A DNA stretch of 64,000 nt. Origin: Trichomonas vaginalis G3. Lineage: Eukaryota > Parabasalia > Trichomonadida > Trichomonadidae. Below, in pieces: positions 52,283-62,654 of the stretch. Location: assembly GCF_026262505.1 (NCBI RefSeq), contig NC_067203.1, forward strand, positions 16,814,392 through 16,878,391, given 5' to 3'. The translations under genes and the position numbers were made by a program. The notes under the pieces were generated by a model. The model saw nothing but the letters and a program-made list of their open reading frames with translations, did no database searches and was not told where the DNA came from. Within the stretch, counting starts at the first letter, position 1. Each line of letters begins with the position of its first letter.

Positions 52283-53419
52283 TTAAACATATTCTACATT
52301 TGATGTAGAGAGAGTTCTATTTCTGAAACGAAGATAATTGATAGAAGCATCATAAATAACAACACCTGCTGCAACACCAGCGTTAATTAATTCCATTGGA
52401 TCGTCAACTTGGGTATTTTCAACTTTGCACCAACCACGTAGCGATGTCAAGAAGTCTCCATACGAAACCATTGACTTTCCTACAAGTTTCATTGATTCAA
52501 CAAGCGGCTTGAATTGTGCACTAACTTGGATAGCTTTTGCACCAGCATTTGGAGCTGAAATCCTCTGTGTTCTAGCCTTGCTGGACTTAGCTATCAGTGG
52601 AGGAGAATTCTCTGATTCTTCCTTTGGCTCTGTTCTGTTGAAGTTTAATCTCTTGTTTGATTCAAGGAGATTTCTCTGTGCAAAGACTGGAGATGCTGCA
52701 GAAATTGGTGAATTCTGGGATGGAGCTGTTTCATATTCTTGTGAGATTGAAGCCTGATCATGCTGCTGTAATTCGGACTCTTCAGTGTTTTGAAGAGCTT
52801 CTTCGTTGTAAGAGAATGAATCTTCTTCAGCTTCTTCTGAAGAACGCTGAATTGGTTGTGACTTCTGAGAACTTGGTGTTGTTCTTTCAGATCTGTTAGA
52901 TTTGGCTTCTCGAGCCTTCTTTGGTGGTGGCTCCTTTGGTGATTCTTCTTCGACATGAAGATTGCTGCCAGAAACATCACCATCTATTATATCTAAGTTT
53001 GGCCAGCTGTAAATTTTGGTTGGAATTGTTGGAGGCAAGAATGAAAAATCAAAATCTTGGCGCGGATCTGTTGTTGAGAAAATGAAAAGATTTGATGGCT
53101 GCTTTTGCTGGAATAATGAAAGCCAAACCGAGAGTTTTGTGGAAACGATTGCAATATTAAATTGTTTCTTTCCATTTAATGAGGCAATTAAGTTTGAGAT
53201 CACATCATATAAGGCATAGTCTCCAAATGTAACATTTGTATTGAAAGCAATTGATAAATCGCTGATTGCTTGTGGAATTTGATTAACTTGATTAGCAAAA
53301 ACGAAAATTGTCGAAAATGATAAGCCAACTATGTCTTGAACAGCTTCAACAATATCAATAGATGTTGATTTACATGTTGATACATCCCAAATAAGGAATG
53401 TTGGTACTTTGCTTGACAT
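52283..53419 (-). CDS. NYN-like and OST-HTH-like domain protein (MARF1/limkain type candidate)
   Basis: 378 aa, ATG start. Residues 1-135 resemble an NYN/PIN-type nuclease fold: FLIWDVSTCKSTSIDIVEA, then IFVFANQVNQIPQAISDL, then YALYDVISNLIASLNGKK and IAIVSTKLSVWLSLF. The first acidic residue (WDV) and a middle acidic residue (LYD) are kept. The third acidic position usual in this fold (VSTD) is VSTK here, so catalysis is doubtful. A long acidic, Ser/Gln-rich linker follows. Residues about 305-365 (QFKPLVESMKLVGKSMVSYG, FLTSLRGWCKV) resemble an OST-HTH/LOTUS RNA-binding domain. This order is known from MARF1-like RNA regulators. The call rests on pattern only. Confidence 0.45.
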   Translation of the reverse strand: MSSKVPTFLIWDVSTCKSTSIDIVEAVQDIVGLSFSTIFVFANQVNQIPQAISDLSIAFNTNVTFGDYALYDVISNLIASLNGKKQFNIAIVSTKLSVWLSLFQQKQPSNLFIFSTTDPRQDFDFSFLPPTIPTKIYSWPNLDIIDGDVSGSNLHVEEESPKEPPPKKAREAKSNRSERTTPSSQKSQPIQRSSEEAEEDSFSYNEEALQNTEESELQQHDQASISQEYETAPSQNSPISAASPVFAQRNLLESNKRLNFNRTEPKEESENSPPLIAKSSKARTQRISAPNAGAKAIQVSAQFKPLVESMKLVGKSMVSYGDFLTSLRGWCKVENTQVDDPMELINAGVAAGVVIYDASINYLRFRNRTLSTSNVEYV

Positions 53420-54032
53420 TCTTAATTGATATACGTTTAAAAATTCGAATCAAAGATTCAAAAAGAAACTGTGCGAATTTATTTGTACATATTCATATAT
53501 TGTTGGTTTTTCAATAAAAGACACTTTGAAACACAGCAAATATGCTAATTTGCTTACTAATAATCCTTATTATCGCAATTAAATCATTCATGAAATTGAT
53601 CATTTGAAGGTATAGCAAAAATATCATCATTGTGCATAATCACACATGATTTTTATTAATCAAGATTCCGTCATATGATTTAGGTTGAAAACTTTAGAAA
53701 TAATAAGACATTTGAAATTGCAATGCTTTTCTAAATAATATACTTGCTTGTTATTCATATTCTTTGATTTTTTGAAATCTTCCAAAAATTATTGTGACAA
53801 CAATTGCAAAAAATCAATATCTATAATACAAATTGACTCTGGTTGTATTTTGCATCCTCTTTTTAGGTAATGATTAATCATTCTTTCCAAATAATGGATA
53901 AATGCATGCGTTATAAATATTTTGTAAATAAACTTGATATTTCTAATGCTATTTGCGCTTCGAAATCGCATGTTCTTATAAAAATATGTACGTTTAAAAT
54001 ATGTTTAAAATTTTTACTTCTCTTCACAAAGT
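53420..54032. other. Divergent intergenic region
   Basis: 613 bp, AT-rich. An initiator-like TTCACAAAG lies right before the ATG at 54033. No other feature. Confidence 0.4.
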
Positions 54033-55685
54033 ATGGAAACCGAGAATCTAGTCGAGAACCAAATAATTGAAGAACCAACAAACGAAGTTCCACAGCCAAT
54101 TATCAACGAAAATGATTCATCCGTAGCAAATACCGATGATGTCGCTAAACTTCCAATTCCATTAGAGACACCATCAAAAATTCCAAGAAAGATGAAGGCT
54201 TCATTGAACAATTTTGAAACACCAAACATTAAAAACTCAGATAGGAGACTTTGCGACCTATACATGTCTGCCCAAAAGCCACCAAAGGAAGAAATCCAAA
54301 CTCCAGCAAGAAAAATATCAAAGAAGGAATTAGATTCATTCCTTAGAAGAACAGAACAACAAGATGAATTACGTAAGAAGAAGCAAGAAAAACTCAAACA
54401 TCAAGATGATGTTAGAACTTCTAAAATAATGGGAACATCAAAGAAAATGAAGAAGAGTGAGATTGAAAATGTTGCAAAACGTCTTTCAATGACACCAATG
54501 AGGCAATCAGTCAATCCAAAGTCAGAAATACCACCAGAAACTCCAGCTCCTAACTCTCATGTATTTGATCGTCTCTACTTACTCTCTACATGCAAGAAGA
54601 GAGCTTATCAAAGTGAGGAACAAGAGAACACCACTGTTCAATCTTGCCCGATGAGTGTGATTAGCAATAAGTCATCAATATTGGCTAACAAGCACTCAAT
54701 TCAACAAATTGCTGAAGAATTTGGTGATCAGCAGTTCTGTGATCTTGATCAAATGTTTGAACATTTGAGAAATCTCCATATCATTGATGATATTTCTCCA
54801 GAGCATGAAGTTGCTTTGTGCACAAAGACAATTGCCAAATGCTTAACAGCTGATGGCAATTACAGTGCTTGCCAGCTCAAGGAAGCATTGATTGAATTAT
54901 TCACAACAAGAAATCCAAATAAGTTCGGCAGACTTGTTTGCTCAAAGATGACATTAGCTCGTGCAAATGAGCGTTCTGTCATCAAGGTTGAAGAACCATC
55001 TGAAGATGCAGAGTCTATCAAATGCGCAGCCAAAATGCAGAAAGAAACACTTGAGCGTCTTCTTGCCACCAAACCTCAAATTGAAGAAGAAGTTGAAGAA
55101 GTCAAGCCAGTTCAAACAAAGATTCTTTCAGATGCTTCCAAATCAATTCTTGCTAAGTCAGAGAGAACTAAGTCAATTCTTCAATTGTCTCTTGAAGACA
55201 GAAATAAAGTTCTTCTCCAGAAACGCGATGAAATAGTTTCTCAGCTTAAGAAGACTATTGAGCAAGAAGAAGAGAGTGAGTTCAAAGCACCAACCAACCT
55301 TGGTTACATGCCAGATTTCTATGAAAAGCTTCCAGAAGAAAAGAAGAGAAGGTCCAAGAAAGTTGAAGATAAACCAGAAGAACCTTCCTTCAAGCCAAAG
55401 ACAAATTCATACCAAGATTTCCAGAGAATCAAGTATAAATTCGAAGTTTCTCAAAAACCAACGGGCTGGGAAGAAACAGTTGAAAGACTTAGACTTGCTA
55501 GAATCGAAAGAAACAGAATACAGGAATCCCTCGACATCAGAAATAGTACCGTTCCGATCAAGAAGAGAGTTTCCTTTGGTGCTCTTAAGAAGAAGATAAA
55601 GAAACATGCGGAACAGAACAAGGCTGCTGTCGAGACCAACTCTTTGTCTGAAGCTGGTGCTGTTGATAGCATTCTTGGAATTTAA
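54033..55685 (+). CDS. Charged, largely disordered protein, unassigned
   Basis: 550 aa, ATG start. The N-terminus is acidic and the next part is basic with repeated TP motifs (ETPSKIPRKMKASL, IQTPARKISKKEL, LSMTPMRQSV). These look like sites for proline-directed kinases. The middle (about 220-310) is a folded helical domain (FCDLDQMFEHLRNLHIIDD). The C-terminal half is Lys/Glu-rich coiled coil with KPKTNSYQDFQRIKYKFE and a basic end (KKRVSFGALKKKIKKHAEQ). It is probably a cytoskeletal or mitotic structural protein. No family is recognised. It converges with Vps35 at 227 bp. Confidence 0.65.
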   Translation: METENLVENQIIEEPTNEVPQPIINENDSSVANTDDVAKLPIPLETPSKIPRKMKASLNNFETPNIKNSDRRLCDLYMSAQKPPKEEIQTPARKISKKELDSFLRRTEQQDELRKKKQEKLKHQDDVRTSKIMGTSKKMKKSEIENVAKRLSMTPMRQSVNPKSEIPPETPAPNSHVFDRLYLLSTCKKRAYQSEEQENTTVQSCPMSVISNKSSILANKHSIQQIAEEFGDQQFCDLDQMFEHLRNLHIIDDISPEHEVALCTKTIAKCLTADGNYSACQLKEALIELFTTRNPNKFGRLVCSKMTLARANERSVIKVEEPSEDAESIKCAAKMQKETLERLLATKPQIEEEVEEVKPVQTKILSDASKSILAKSERTKSILQLSLEDRNKVLLQKRDEIVSQLKKTIEQEEESEFKAPTNLGYMPDFYEKLPEEKKRRSKKVEDKPEEPSFKPKTNSYQDFQRIKYKFEVSQKPTGWEETVERLRLARIERNRIQESLDIRNSTVPIKKRVSFGALKKKIKKHAEQNKAAVETNSLSEAGAVDSILGI

Positions 55686-55912
55686 TTTTAATTTTATTCT
55701 TTTATTGCATTTTAAATCAAAGGATAGGAATTGATATGATATCTCAAATTTTGATTGAAAAAAATTGATTGAAATAAAGGTTTCGAAGATGCGAATGCTA
55801 TTTTTGAGAGAGATTATAAAAACTAAAGATATAAATTAGAGATTAACGATACATTTTAAAAAATCTTAACTAAAAAAAAGAAATAAAAGTAAAAATTACA
55901 AATATCTGATAA

Positions 55913-58198
55913 TTACTTTTCCTCATCCTCTTTGATATATCCGGAATCTTGAATGTGGTGAGCTAATCTGATATAATGAATCTTGCTGTTGTAAGAAACA
56001 GCCCAACCCAGTCTAATCTTCGAATCCAATATGATTCTATGATTCTTCGATATAATTGTGCAAACTTTTTCAAGGTATTCGTCATCAATTTGAACACCTT
56101 TGTCGATAAGCATCGTTGTTAGATCCAAAACAGAATACAATGCTTTCAATCGTTCACCTATATCGCACGACATATTATTTGTCACGACTTCAAGCATATT
56201 CTCCAAATCTTCTTTCAAAATATCTTTTCTTTCTGTTTTTGTCCAAGTTAGAAGGATAACGTTACGAAGAGCTTCAATGTGCTTCCTCAGAGGAACAAGT
56301 CTTCCTACCATTGTCCTGATTGCTTCAAGCAAAGCAGAAGATTTCATTTCATAAGAGTCAAAGAAATTAGCTGCAGCAAGGGAAACCGTGTAAATATTTA
56401 TAGTTCCTTCTACTCTTGGCAATATATCTATTATGTTTCCTAAAAACTCCTTTGCAATATCGAATTTTTCCAAATTTGAACAAAACTTGAAAGCATCGAT
56501 ATAAACCATAGCTGTTTGTGCAGGATATGATTGATCATTATCATTCAAATATCTTCTGAGGAAATCTAAGGCCAAATCGAAGTCAATTGGCGAAATTTGC
56601 ATAAAATGCAACAAAATATTGCCAATTGGTATGATAAACTTCTGTGCCACCACTTCAGTGATGTCATCCAAACTTGTATAGAACTGTTTAATCAATTCTA
56701 ATGTCTGTCTGTGCGTTGAACCTTTTATCAAATGAATAATTGAGAAGAAAGCGCTTGATCCTTTACTTTCTCGAACCACAGCGCCTGCACATCTCAAGTA
56801 GAATGATAATTCATCTTCAGAAGTGATTTCCGTTGCGGATGAAATAAATAATTTTACAATAATGTCTGCAACGACCAATCTATGCTCAGATTTAAGTCTT
56901 CTGACTAATACAGGCAAGTACTCTATCTTGTACAAGTATTGAGCCGATTCCAAGAAAACTAATGGAACTTGCAAGAATTTCATTAATTCAAGGGAAGCTT
57001 CGTTATCAGTTAACGCATCGTCGCCGATAGCCAAGTCTATATGGAAATCTGTGAATTTCATGAGGTTCTTTACGTTCTTGATATCACTTGAATTAATCTT
57101 CAAAGCGAACTTGAGCAAACGCTGGAGTGTTTCGAATTTCGATGTTAAAGAGAGATGTCCTTCAGCGTTGAACAGTTCTTCGATGTTTTTCGCAATTGTA
57201 ACGAAAACTGCCGTACTCTTTGTAGAATCGAAGTGATGACCAATGAGAAGAAGGAAACGTTCAAGGAGCTGGTTGACAATTTCAAGGATTTGAACGCCTT
57301 GTTCGACTTTTCCGATGACAGTGAACAATTGATCGATTGTAGCGATGTGGAACTCTTCTGGGAACGCGTGAATGATAGATCTCAAGATGAAATCTTGTGC
57401 CATCGCATCTTCACAGAGCTCAACGTGCTTTGCAATGAATGGCAAAATAATATTTGTGTAACTATCAACAGTAATGCCATTTAAAGAGGAAATACGCTGT
57501 ATATTAGTACCAATGAGTACAGAGAACTCTTTTCTTTGGGATTTACGCTCATCGGAAGCCATGATATCTTCAATTCTAACCCACATTCTGTTCATCTGCG
57601 CAAAGTTGTTCAGAAGGAATGTAAGTGATTTCTCTGTATCACTTTCTGTAGAATCTGGTAAATACTGTTTGAAAATTGAGAGTAAATAATGACGCAAAAA
57701 GAGAGCTCTAATCGGATCTTGCGCAGCTCGAGTCATATCTGAAAGGTCGTCAAGTACATCAACAATTCTAACAATTTTGCGACGTGATAATTCAGGAGCA
57801 ATGGTAATCATGAGGTATAATCGCTGCATGCAACCGGATAAGTATTGAACTGTTTCATATAATTCTGAAATGACTCTATTTGGAAATCTAGTTTCATCTT
57901 GAAGTGTTGAATTAATTTGCAATAAAGAAGTTGATACAGTATGATATATCATATAGTAATTTCTTGGTGTTAATTTTGATGTTCCGAGAATTTCTATCAA
58001 TTTTGAGGCTTTTTCGATGACAATAATCAATTGATTTAGATTAAAAGCACTGTGGATAACAGCTGCATATACTTCAATTTGTTGATTCATTTCAGACATG
58101 ATTTTAAATTGTTCTTCATCTGTCGAAAATGTCTCAGGTGTGTTAAATTGCTCTTCAATCATCGAAATTTCGTATCTTTTATCAATAAGATTTTTCAT
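55913..58198 (-). CDS. VPS35: Retromer subunit Vps35
   Basis: 761 aa, ATG start, intact, near the usual 790-aa length. The N-terminal region shows the family signature: LYETVQYLSGCMQRLYLMIT at about 113-132 (the RLYLM motif is part of the Vps26-binding surface) and PIRALFLRHYLLSIFKQYLP at about 162-181. The rest is an alpha-solenoid. Vps35 forms the cargo-recognition core of retromer with Vps26 and Vps29 and returns receptors from endosomes to the Golgi. A shorter C-terminus than in yeast is the only difference I can see. Confidence 0.9.
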   Translation of the reverse strand: MKNLIDKRYEISMIEEQFNTPETFSTDEEQFKIMSEMNQQIEVYAAVIHSAFNLNQLIIVIEKASKLIEILGTSKLTPRNYYMIYHTVSTSLLQINSTLQDETRFPNRVISELYETVQYLSGCMQRLYLMITIAPELSRRKIVRIVDVLDDLSDMTRAAQDPIRALFLRHYLLSIFKQYLPDSTESDTEKSLTFLLNNFAQMNRMWVRIEDIMASDERKSQRKEFSVLIGTNIQRISSLNGITVDSYTNIILPFIAKHVELCEDAMAQDFILRSIIHAFPEEFHIATIDQLFTVIGKVEQGVQILEIVNQLLERFLLLIGHHFDSTKSTAVFVTIAKNIEELFNAEGHLSLTSKFETLQRLLKFALKINSSDIKNVKNLMKFTDFHIDLAIGDDALTDNEASLELMKFLQVPLVFLESAQYLYKIEYLPVLVRRLKSEHRLVVADIIVKLFISSATEITSEDELSFYLRCAGAVVRESKGSSAFFSIIHLIKGSTHRQTLELIKQFYTSLDDITEVVAQKFIIPIGNILLHFMQISPIDFDLALDFLRRYLNDNDQSYPAQTAMVYIDAFKFCSNLEKFDIAKEFLGNIIDILPRVEGTINIYTVSLAAANFFDSYEMKSSALLEAIRTMVGRLVPLRKHIEALRNVILLTWTKTERKDILKEDLENMLEVVTNNMSCDIGERLKALYSVLDLTTMLIDKGVQIDDEYLEKVCTIISKNHRIILDSKIRLGWAVSYNSKIHYIRLAHHIQDSGYIKEDEEK

Positions 58199-58816
58199 GT
58201 TTTCTTTTTGGATATTTAGAATTTATTATCTATTAAAAGAAAAGTTCACAATAAAATTGATGTGTGTTCAGAAGGAAATGAATTTCAAAATTTCTAATTA
58301 TGAATATTTATGAGAAATATTATCTTCAATATTATCTATTAGTGCACTATATTATATCTAATACGTTTAAAAAGCATATTTACGTAAAATTATGTTCAAA
58401 GATATAAAATATTGTAATTCATAACGATATCCTTGAACAATAAAATACCCAGAAGTAAGGATGCAAATTTCTATATACATATATAACCAAATGAAAATTC
58501 AAATTGGACAAAGAAATATTTCACGCGAAATTCGATCGAAACTAATCAAATAATACAATGCTCATATATTCAAAGCGAATTGATAACTTCTGATACTTAA
58601 AGAAGAAAAAAAATTTACTGAAAAATATTTATTTTTAACAAACATATGATTAAATGTAATAATAATACTCAAATGGAATAAGTATAGCATAATGATCTGA
58701 AATTTAGGCTTGATTTGATTTGAAATGAAAATTCGAAAATTATCGAATGAAAATTCATAAGAAAGGACAAAAATGCACAAACTATTGATTGTAATTTGAG
58801 TCCCGGATGATTGGAA
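58199..58816. other. Intergenic region
   Basis: 618 bp, AT-rich, no gene supported. Confidence 0.4.
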
Positions 58817-59422
58817 TCATTTGAAAGCTGTAATTTCTTGACTTTGTAGTCTATCTTCTTGAGTTCTTTCATTATCCTCGATATTAAGCTGAACGAATGG
58901 TCTTCTTTGCGATTCGTTCAATGAATTCCACATTGTACTCAAAGGCTTACCAATTGCCTGAGGTTTATCGCATTCTCCATGAACTTTAAGTAATGGACGA
59001 ATATGGCGTGAGAAGAACATGAAAGCAGAGCGAGGATGCTTAATTGGAGGAATTATTGAGATATCAATTTGATTTGGTTGAATTGATCCATCTTGTAAAG
59101 CTTCTGAAAGACGTTTGAAGAACTGCTGTCTATAAATACGCTTTTCTTCTTTGAATCTACACTTATCATAAAGAGAACATTCTTCATAATACTCTCTTTC
59201 TTCTGGAGATACGTTTTTCCACATTTGACCAAGGATTGCAGATACTTGCTGGAACATTTTTTCCTTATTTCCTTCATTTATCTGGTTTTTTAATGATTCA
59301 GTAACTTCTTTTCGTTTATCTTTAGCAAAAAATACAAAAGGGCTGCAGGAAGCCTTTGGCTTTTCCAACCTAAGTGTTTTTAATATCTGCTTTATTGGGT
59401 AATTATTTTCTTGATTCGTCAT
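58817..59422 (-). CDS. HMG-box protein (two boxes)
   Basis: 201 aa from ATG 59422. The frame extends two codons further but starts with GTG. Box 1 (about 20-95) has KPKASCSPFVFFAKDKRKEV, ILGQMWKNVSPEEREYYEE and CRFKEEKRIYRQQF. Box 2 (about 123-187) has KHPRSAFMFFSRHIRPLLK and LSTMWNSLNESQRRPFVQLN. Both show the P-x-x-x-F-x-F start and the W-x-x-(L/V) helix of HMGB-type boxes. It is a likely chromatin architectural protein that bends DNA without strong sequence choice. AGTGACA is directly joined to the start codon. It is divergent with the ankyrin gene at 59533. Confidence 0.85.
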   Translation of the reverse strand: MTNQENNYPIKQILKTLRLEKPKASCSPFVFFAKDKRKEVTESLKNQINEGNKEKMFQQVSAILGQMWKNVSPEEREYYEECSLYDKCRFKEEKRIYRQQFFKRLSEALQDGSIQPNQIDISIIPPIKHPRSAFMFFSRHIRPLLKVHGECDKPQAIGKPLSTMWNSLNESQRRPFVQLNIEDNERTQEDRLQSQEITAFK

Positions 59423-59532
59423 TGTCACTTTTTTGTTTTCTCATTTGCAAATTTAATAAAAGGACTTGATAATGAGCATTGTGATTAATTGATTTTTTAT
59501 GAAATAAAAAAAGTGTCAAATTTATTTTGTAA
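59423..59532. promoter_or_regulatory. Bidirectional promoter region with mirrored AGTG(A/T)CA boxes
   Basis: Minus strand: AAAAAAGTGACA (59423-59434) directly before the HMG ATG. Plus strand: AAAAAAAGTGTCA (59506-59518) 14 nt before the ankyrin ATG. The arrangement mirrors the Dcp2 gap at 47582. Inference from recurrence in this window. Confidence 0.5.
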
Positions 59533-61152
59533 ATGAATAAACCTGATTATAATGAACTAATGGAGTTGACAAAAGATTACATTGATACATTTGATACAAT
59601 ATTCAGGTTGACAACGCTCAATGAAGACGAAATAGATAAATTGTACAATGATATCAAAAGTAAATTGATTGAAACTAAAAAAGTTCCTCTATCTGATATT
59701 TTTAAAGCGATCCAAATGGCAGCATTATATAACAATCGCTATTTGAATTCATATTGGCTACTCTTCAAAAAGTTTTTTAACGAATATCATCCGCTAAACG
59801 GAATAGAATTTGTCAACCAAGGTTTTGCAGCCCTTTATATTAAAGAATATAATACTGAATATGATGAAAGTTTTGATAATTTATTCTCTAAAACTACACT
59901 AATCAATGGATCATTAAGTCTTCATGAAAAAAACTCAATATATTGGGCAATAATGTTTGACAACAAAGATTTATTTATTCAACTCATAGAAGAAAATGAT
60001 TTTGATATTAATCAAATATATAGTAGTGCTTTCTATCCAATTCATGATAGGGGATTTTCTTTAATTGAATTATGCTGTTATTATGGAGCTGTTAATTGTT
60101 TTAAGTTATTAAGAACAAAGTTCAAATCACAAATAACAGATTTTTGCCTTGATTGTTCATTTTTAAGTGGGAAACCAGACATCATGAATGAATGCTTGAA
60201 AGAATTAAAACCATCCTATGAAACCATGCCATATGCAATTATTTCACATAATATTGATTTTGTCATGTTTCTTCAGAACGAATATGATCTGAAATTTTCT
60301 TTAGAAGATTGTGTGAGATATTATAATCTTCATCTATTCTTGGTTTATTTAGATCAGACAAAGAATATTAACGAATGCTTTCTATTTTCACCACATTTTC
60401 ATTGTAAATCTCTTTGCGAATATTTACTTTCTCATGGTGCTGATATTAATTCAAAAAGTCCTTACGGTGAGACTGCTATTCATAATGCAGTCTTAGAAAA
60501 TTGTAAAGAAATAGTGGAGCTTTTGATTATACACGGAATAGAAATTAATGTAAAAAACGATTATAATGTTACTCCAATCGATATTGCAGCAACACATAAA
60601 GATAATGAATTAGCGGAGATTCTCATCTCAAATGGTGCAGATATTAGTGACTTGAATCCTTTTGGAAAAACATTAATTAATTCTTCTGTAATGTATGCAA
60701 ATGAAGACACATTGAAAGCACTTATTGCAAAAGGAGTAAATTGGAATGCAAAGGAAAAGATTCATGGAAAAACAGCACTTCATCATGCTGCAGAAAATAA
60801 TAAGTTTGGAATGGTTGAATTTCTTGTTGCGCATGATGTGGATATTAACTCAAAAGATAAATATGATAAAACACCTTTACATTATGCAGTAATCAACAAT
60901 AATTTGCAAATCGAAGAGTTTCTTATTTCACATGGCGCAGATATCAATGCCAAAGATAATCAACTTAAAACAGCCATTCATTATGCTGCAGAGAAAAATC
61001 GAAAGGAAATTTTAATAAATCTAATTTCTCATGGAATTGAAATAAATTCTAAAGATAATTTGGGACAAACTGCTCTTCACATAGCATCAATGCTTAATAA
61101 CAGTGAGATAGTAAAAATTCTCGTATCTCATGGCGCAGACATCAATGCATAA
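59533..61152 (+). CDS. Ankyrin-repeat protein of the trichomonad family
   Basis: 539 aa, ATG start, open throughout. The N-terminal 280 residues form the helical domain common to trichomonad ankyrin proteins (LMELTKDYIDTFDTIFRLT; YGAVNCFKLLRTKFKSQITD). At least seven ankyrin repeats follow, e.g. GETAIHNAVLENCKEIVELL, KTPLHYAVINNNLQIEEFLI and GQTALHIASMLNNSEIVKIL, joined by SHGADINAKD-type loops. The frame ends exactly at a repeat boundary (SHGADINA, then TAA). Ankyrin stacks bind proteins. The partners are unknown. These genes are present in hundreds of copies in trichomonads. Confidence 0.85.
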   Translation: MNKPDYNELMELTKDYIDTFDTIFRLTTLNEDEIDKLYNDIKSKLIETKKVPLSDIFKAIQMAALYNNRYLNSYWLLFKKFFNEYHPLNGIEFVNQGFAALYIKEYNTEYDESFDNLFSKTTLINGSLSLHEKNSIYWAIMFDNKDLFIQLIEENDFDINQIYSSAFYPIHDRGFSLIELCCYYGAVNCFKLLRTKFKSQITDFCLDCSFLSGKPDIMNECLKELKPSYETMPYAIISHNIDFVMFLQNEYDLKFSLEDCVRYYNLHLFLVYLDQTKNINECFLFSPHFHCKSLCEYLLSHGADINSKSPYGETAIHNAVLENCKEIVELLIIHGIEINVKNDYNVTPIDIAATHKDNELAEILISNGADISDLNPFGKTLINSSVMYANEDTLKALIAKGVNWNAKEKIHGKTALHHAAENNKFGMVEFLVAHDVDINSKDKYDKTPLHYAVINNNLQIEEFLISHGADINAKDNQLKTAIHYAAEKNRKEILINLISHGIEINSKDNLGQTALHIASMLNNSEIVKILVSHGADINA

Positions 61153-61675
61153 GTTAATGTTTACAAAACGCCAATATACTAGGTTACATTCAACAAATGT
61201 ATTACGATTTATTTCTCATTCACCTCATAAATTATATGATTACTTCAAAATTCTATATTAAGGTAAGCCGAATAATTCGTTCAAATTGTTGAGCGGTATC
61301 TAAGGAATTTTATTGAATAATATCTATTTAAACATGCTGTTTTCCCGTTGTGTTTGGTACACTTTAGTGTAATTTGCAAGGAACAATGAATAAAGCGATT
61401 CTACATCATAAATATGATTTCTGATCATAGACTGCACATAATTCTCTTTCTATTATATTGTACGGTAGATGTATGAAGCAAAAACTGCTTGTTGTAAAAT
61501 TAAATCAGATGGATTTTTTATCCATCTGACGAAAATAAGTATTTTTCCTCAAATAAAAATCAGAATTGTAGTTAAGGGTATTCTGTAATTAATGTTTTTA
61601 CGAAATAAATCCTCTGATAAAAAGGGAGAGTCATTTTTCTTATCTGTGATTTGTTATTATAAGCAAGTTCAAAGT
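61153..61675. other. 3' intergenic region between convergent genes
   Basis: 523 bp, AT-rich. It contains a stable hairpin at 61505-61529, listed separately. No gene. Confidence 0.45.
61505..61529. repeat. 10-bp stem with T5 loop
   Basis: tcagatggat (61505-61514), five T, and the exact complement (61520-61529). It lies about 150 nt past the 14-3-3 stop. It may be a 3' end RNA structure. Confidence 0.6.
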
Positions 61676-62392
61676 TTACTCGGCATTCTGGTCATCTGTC
61701 CAGAGTTGGACGTTGTCCTTGAGGAGCTGAAGGATAAGTGTAGCCTCGGAGTACTCATCTTCCTCAAGCTTGTCAATAAGGCCGACAGCTTCCTTGAATG
61801 ACTTGTCAGCGAGCTCGATAGCTTCGTTCTTCTGTCCAATGATTTCGTAAAGGAAGACTGAGTAGTTAAGAGCAAGGCCGAGATACTGTGGGTTAGCCTT
61901 GGAGAGGTCCTTAGCGAGATTCATAGCCTCTTCGTATGCCTTCTTAGCGGCCTCAGAGCCCTGAGCACGAGCAGCCTCATCTTTGAACTCAACAGAGTAG
62001 CGGAAGTAATCGGCCTTGAGCTTCCAGTAGAAAACCTTGGAAATAGCATCATCGGCAGCTGGAAGAAGCTTCTCATCGACAAGATTAACGATTTCGTTGC
62101 AGTAGTTGTCAAGCTCTTTGACAAGTGAATTGCGAAGTTCGATAAGGCGGTTCTCGCGCTCCTTGGCACCCTGGATTGATGGATCTTCAAGGAATGCATT
62201 GACGCTGCGAAGAGCTGTACGGCGGTTGCCTGTGAGGGCCTTGTAGGCGACTGATAACAAATTGCGTTCATCTAAGGAAAGCTTAGCATCGAGATCGATA
62301 ATTTCCTTGATGTATGTGATGACGTCCTGATGGCGCTCGGCCTGGTCGGCAACGCGGGCCATGAAGAACTTGAGTTCGCGATCGCTAGACAT
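61676..62392 (-). CDS. 14-3-3 protein
   Basis: 238 aa from ATG 62392. A longer frame begins with TTG and is not used. Diagnostic blocks include RNLLSVAYKALTGNRRTALR, VFYWKLKADYFRYSVEF, and GLALNYSVFLYEIIGQKNEA, with the paired Arg/Tyr residues that hold phosphoserine. It is a dimeric adaptor that binds phosphorylated partners in the cytosol. The codons are strongly G/C-ending, marking high expression. A GC-rich palindrome sits 16-35 bp before the start codon, unusual for this genome. Confidence 0.95.
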   Translation of the reverse strand: MSSDRELKFFMARVADQAERHQDVITYIKEIIDLDAKLSLDERNLLSVAYKALTGNRRTALRSVNAFLEDPSIQGAKERENRLIELRNSLVKELDNYCNEIVNLVDEKLLPAADDAISKVFYWKLKADYFRYSVEFKDEAARAQGSEAAKKAYEEAMNLAKDLSKANPQYLGLALNYSVFLYEIIGQKNEAIELADKSFKEAVGLIDKLEEDEYSEATLILQLLKDNVQLWTDDQNAE

Positions 62393-62407
62393 GTGCGTCA
62401 AATGGCC

Positions 62408-62427
62408 GTACCAGTCCGGACCGGTAC
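62408..62427. repeat. GC-rich 20-bp near-perfect palindrome upstream of 14-3-3
   Basis: gtaccagtccggaccggtac: all pairs match except one A/C. Its G+C content is far above the local average. It is a possible protein-binding site in the 14-3-3 promoter or leader. Confidence 0.7.
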
Positions 62428-62654
62428 TCTTCTCAAAATTGTGATAAATTATTAGGTTTACATCTTGTAAACTTGATGGTCAGTGAAGCGACATAAACTT
62501 ATCAATACCGTAATAATTTTAAACGTTTACATCACCAAATTAAATCGATCTATTGATGAGATATAATTCAACGATTTAAATTGACAAGTGATATCAGAAA
62601 TCTACTTTTTCAAACCTATCGTTCTCACTTGATTGCTTTTCCTTATTTAATAAT

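Noticed and set aside
62393-62401. Longer N-termini for 14-3-3, the E2, Tim17-like, HMG and Myb genes
   Set aside because: Those frames begin with TTG or GTG. An ATG a few codons inside gives the family-typical start in each case.
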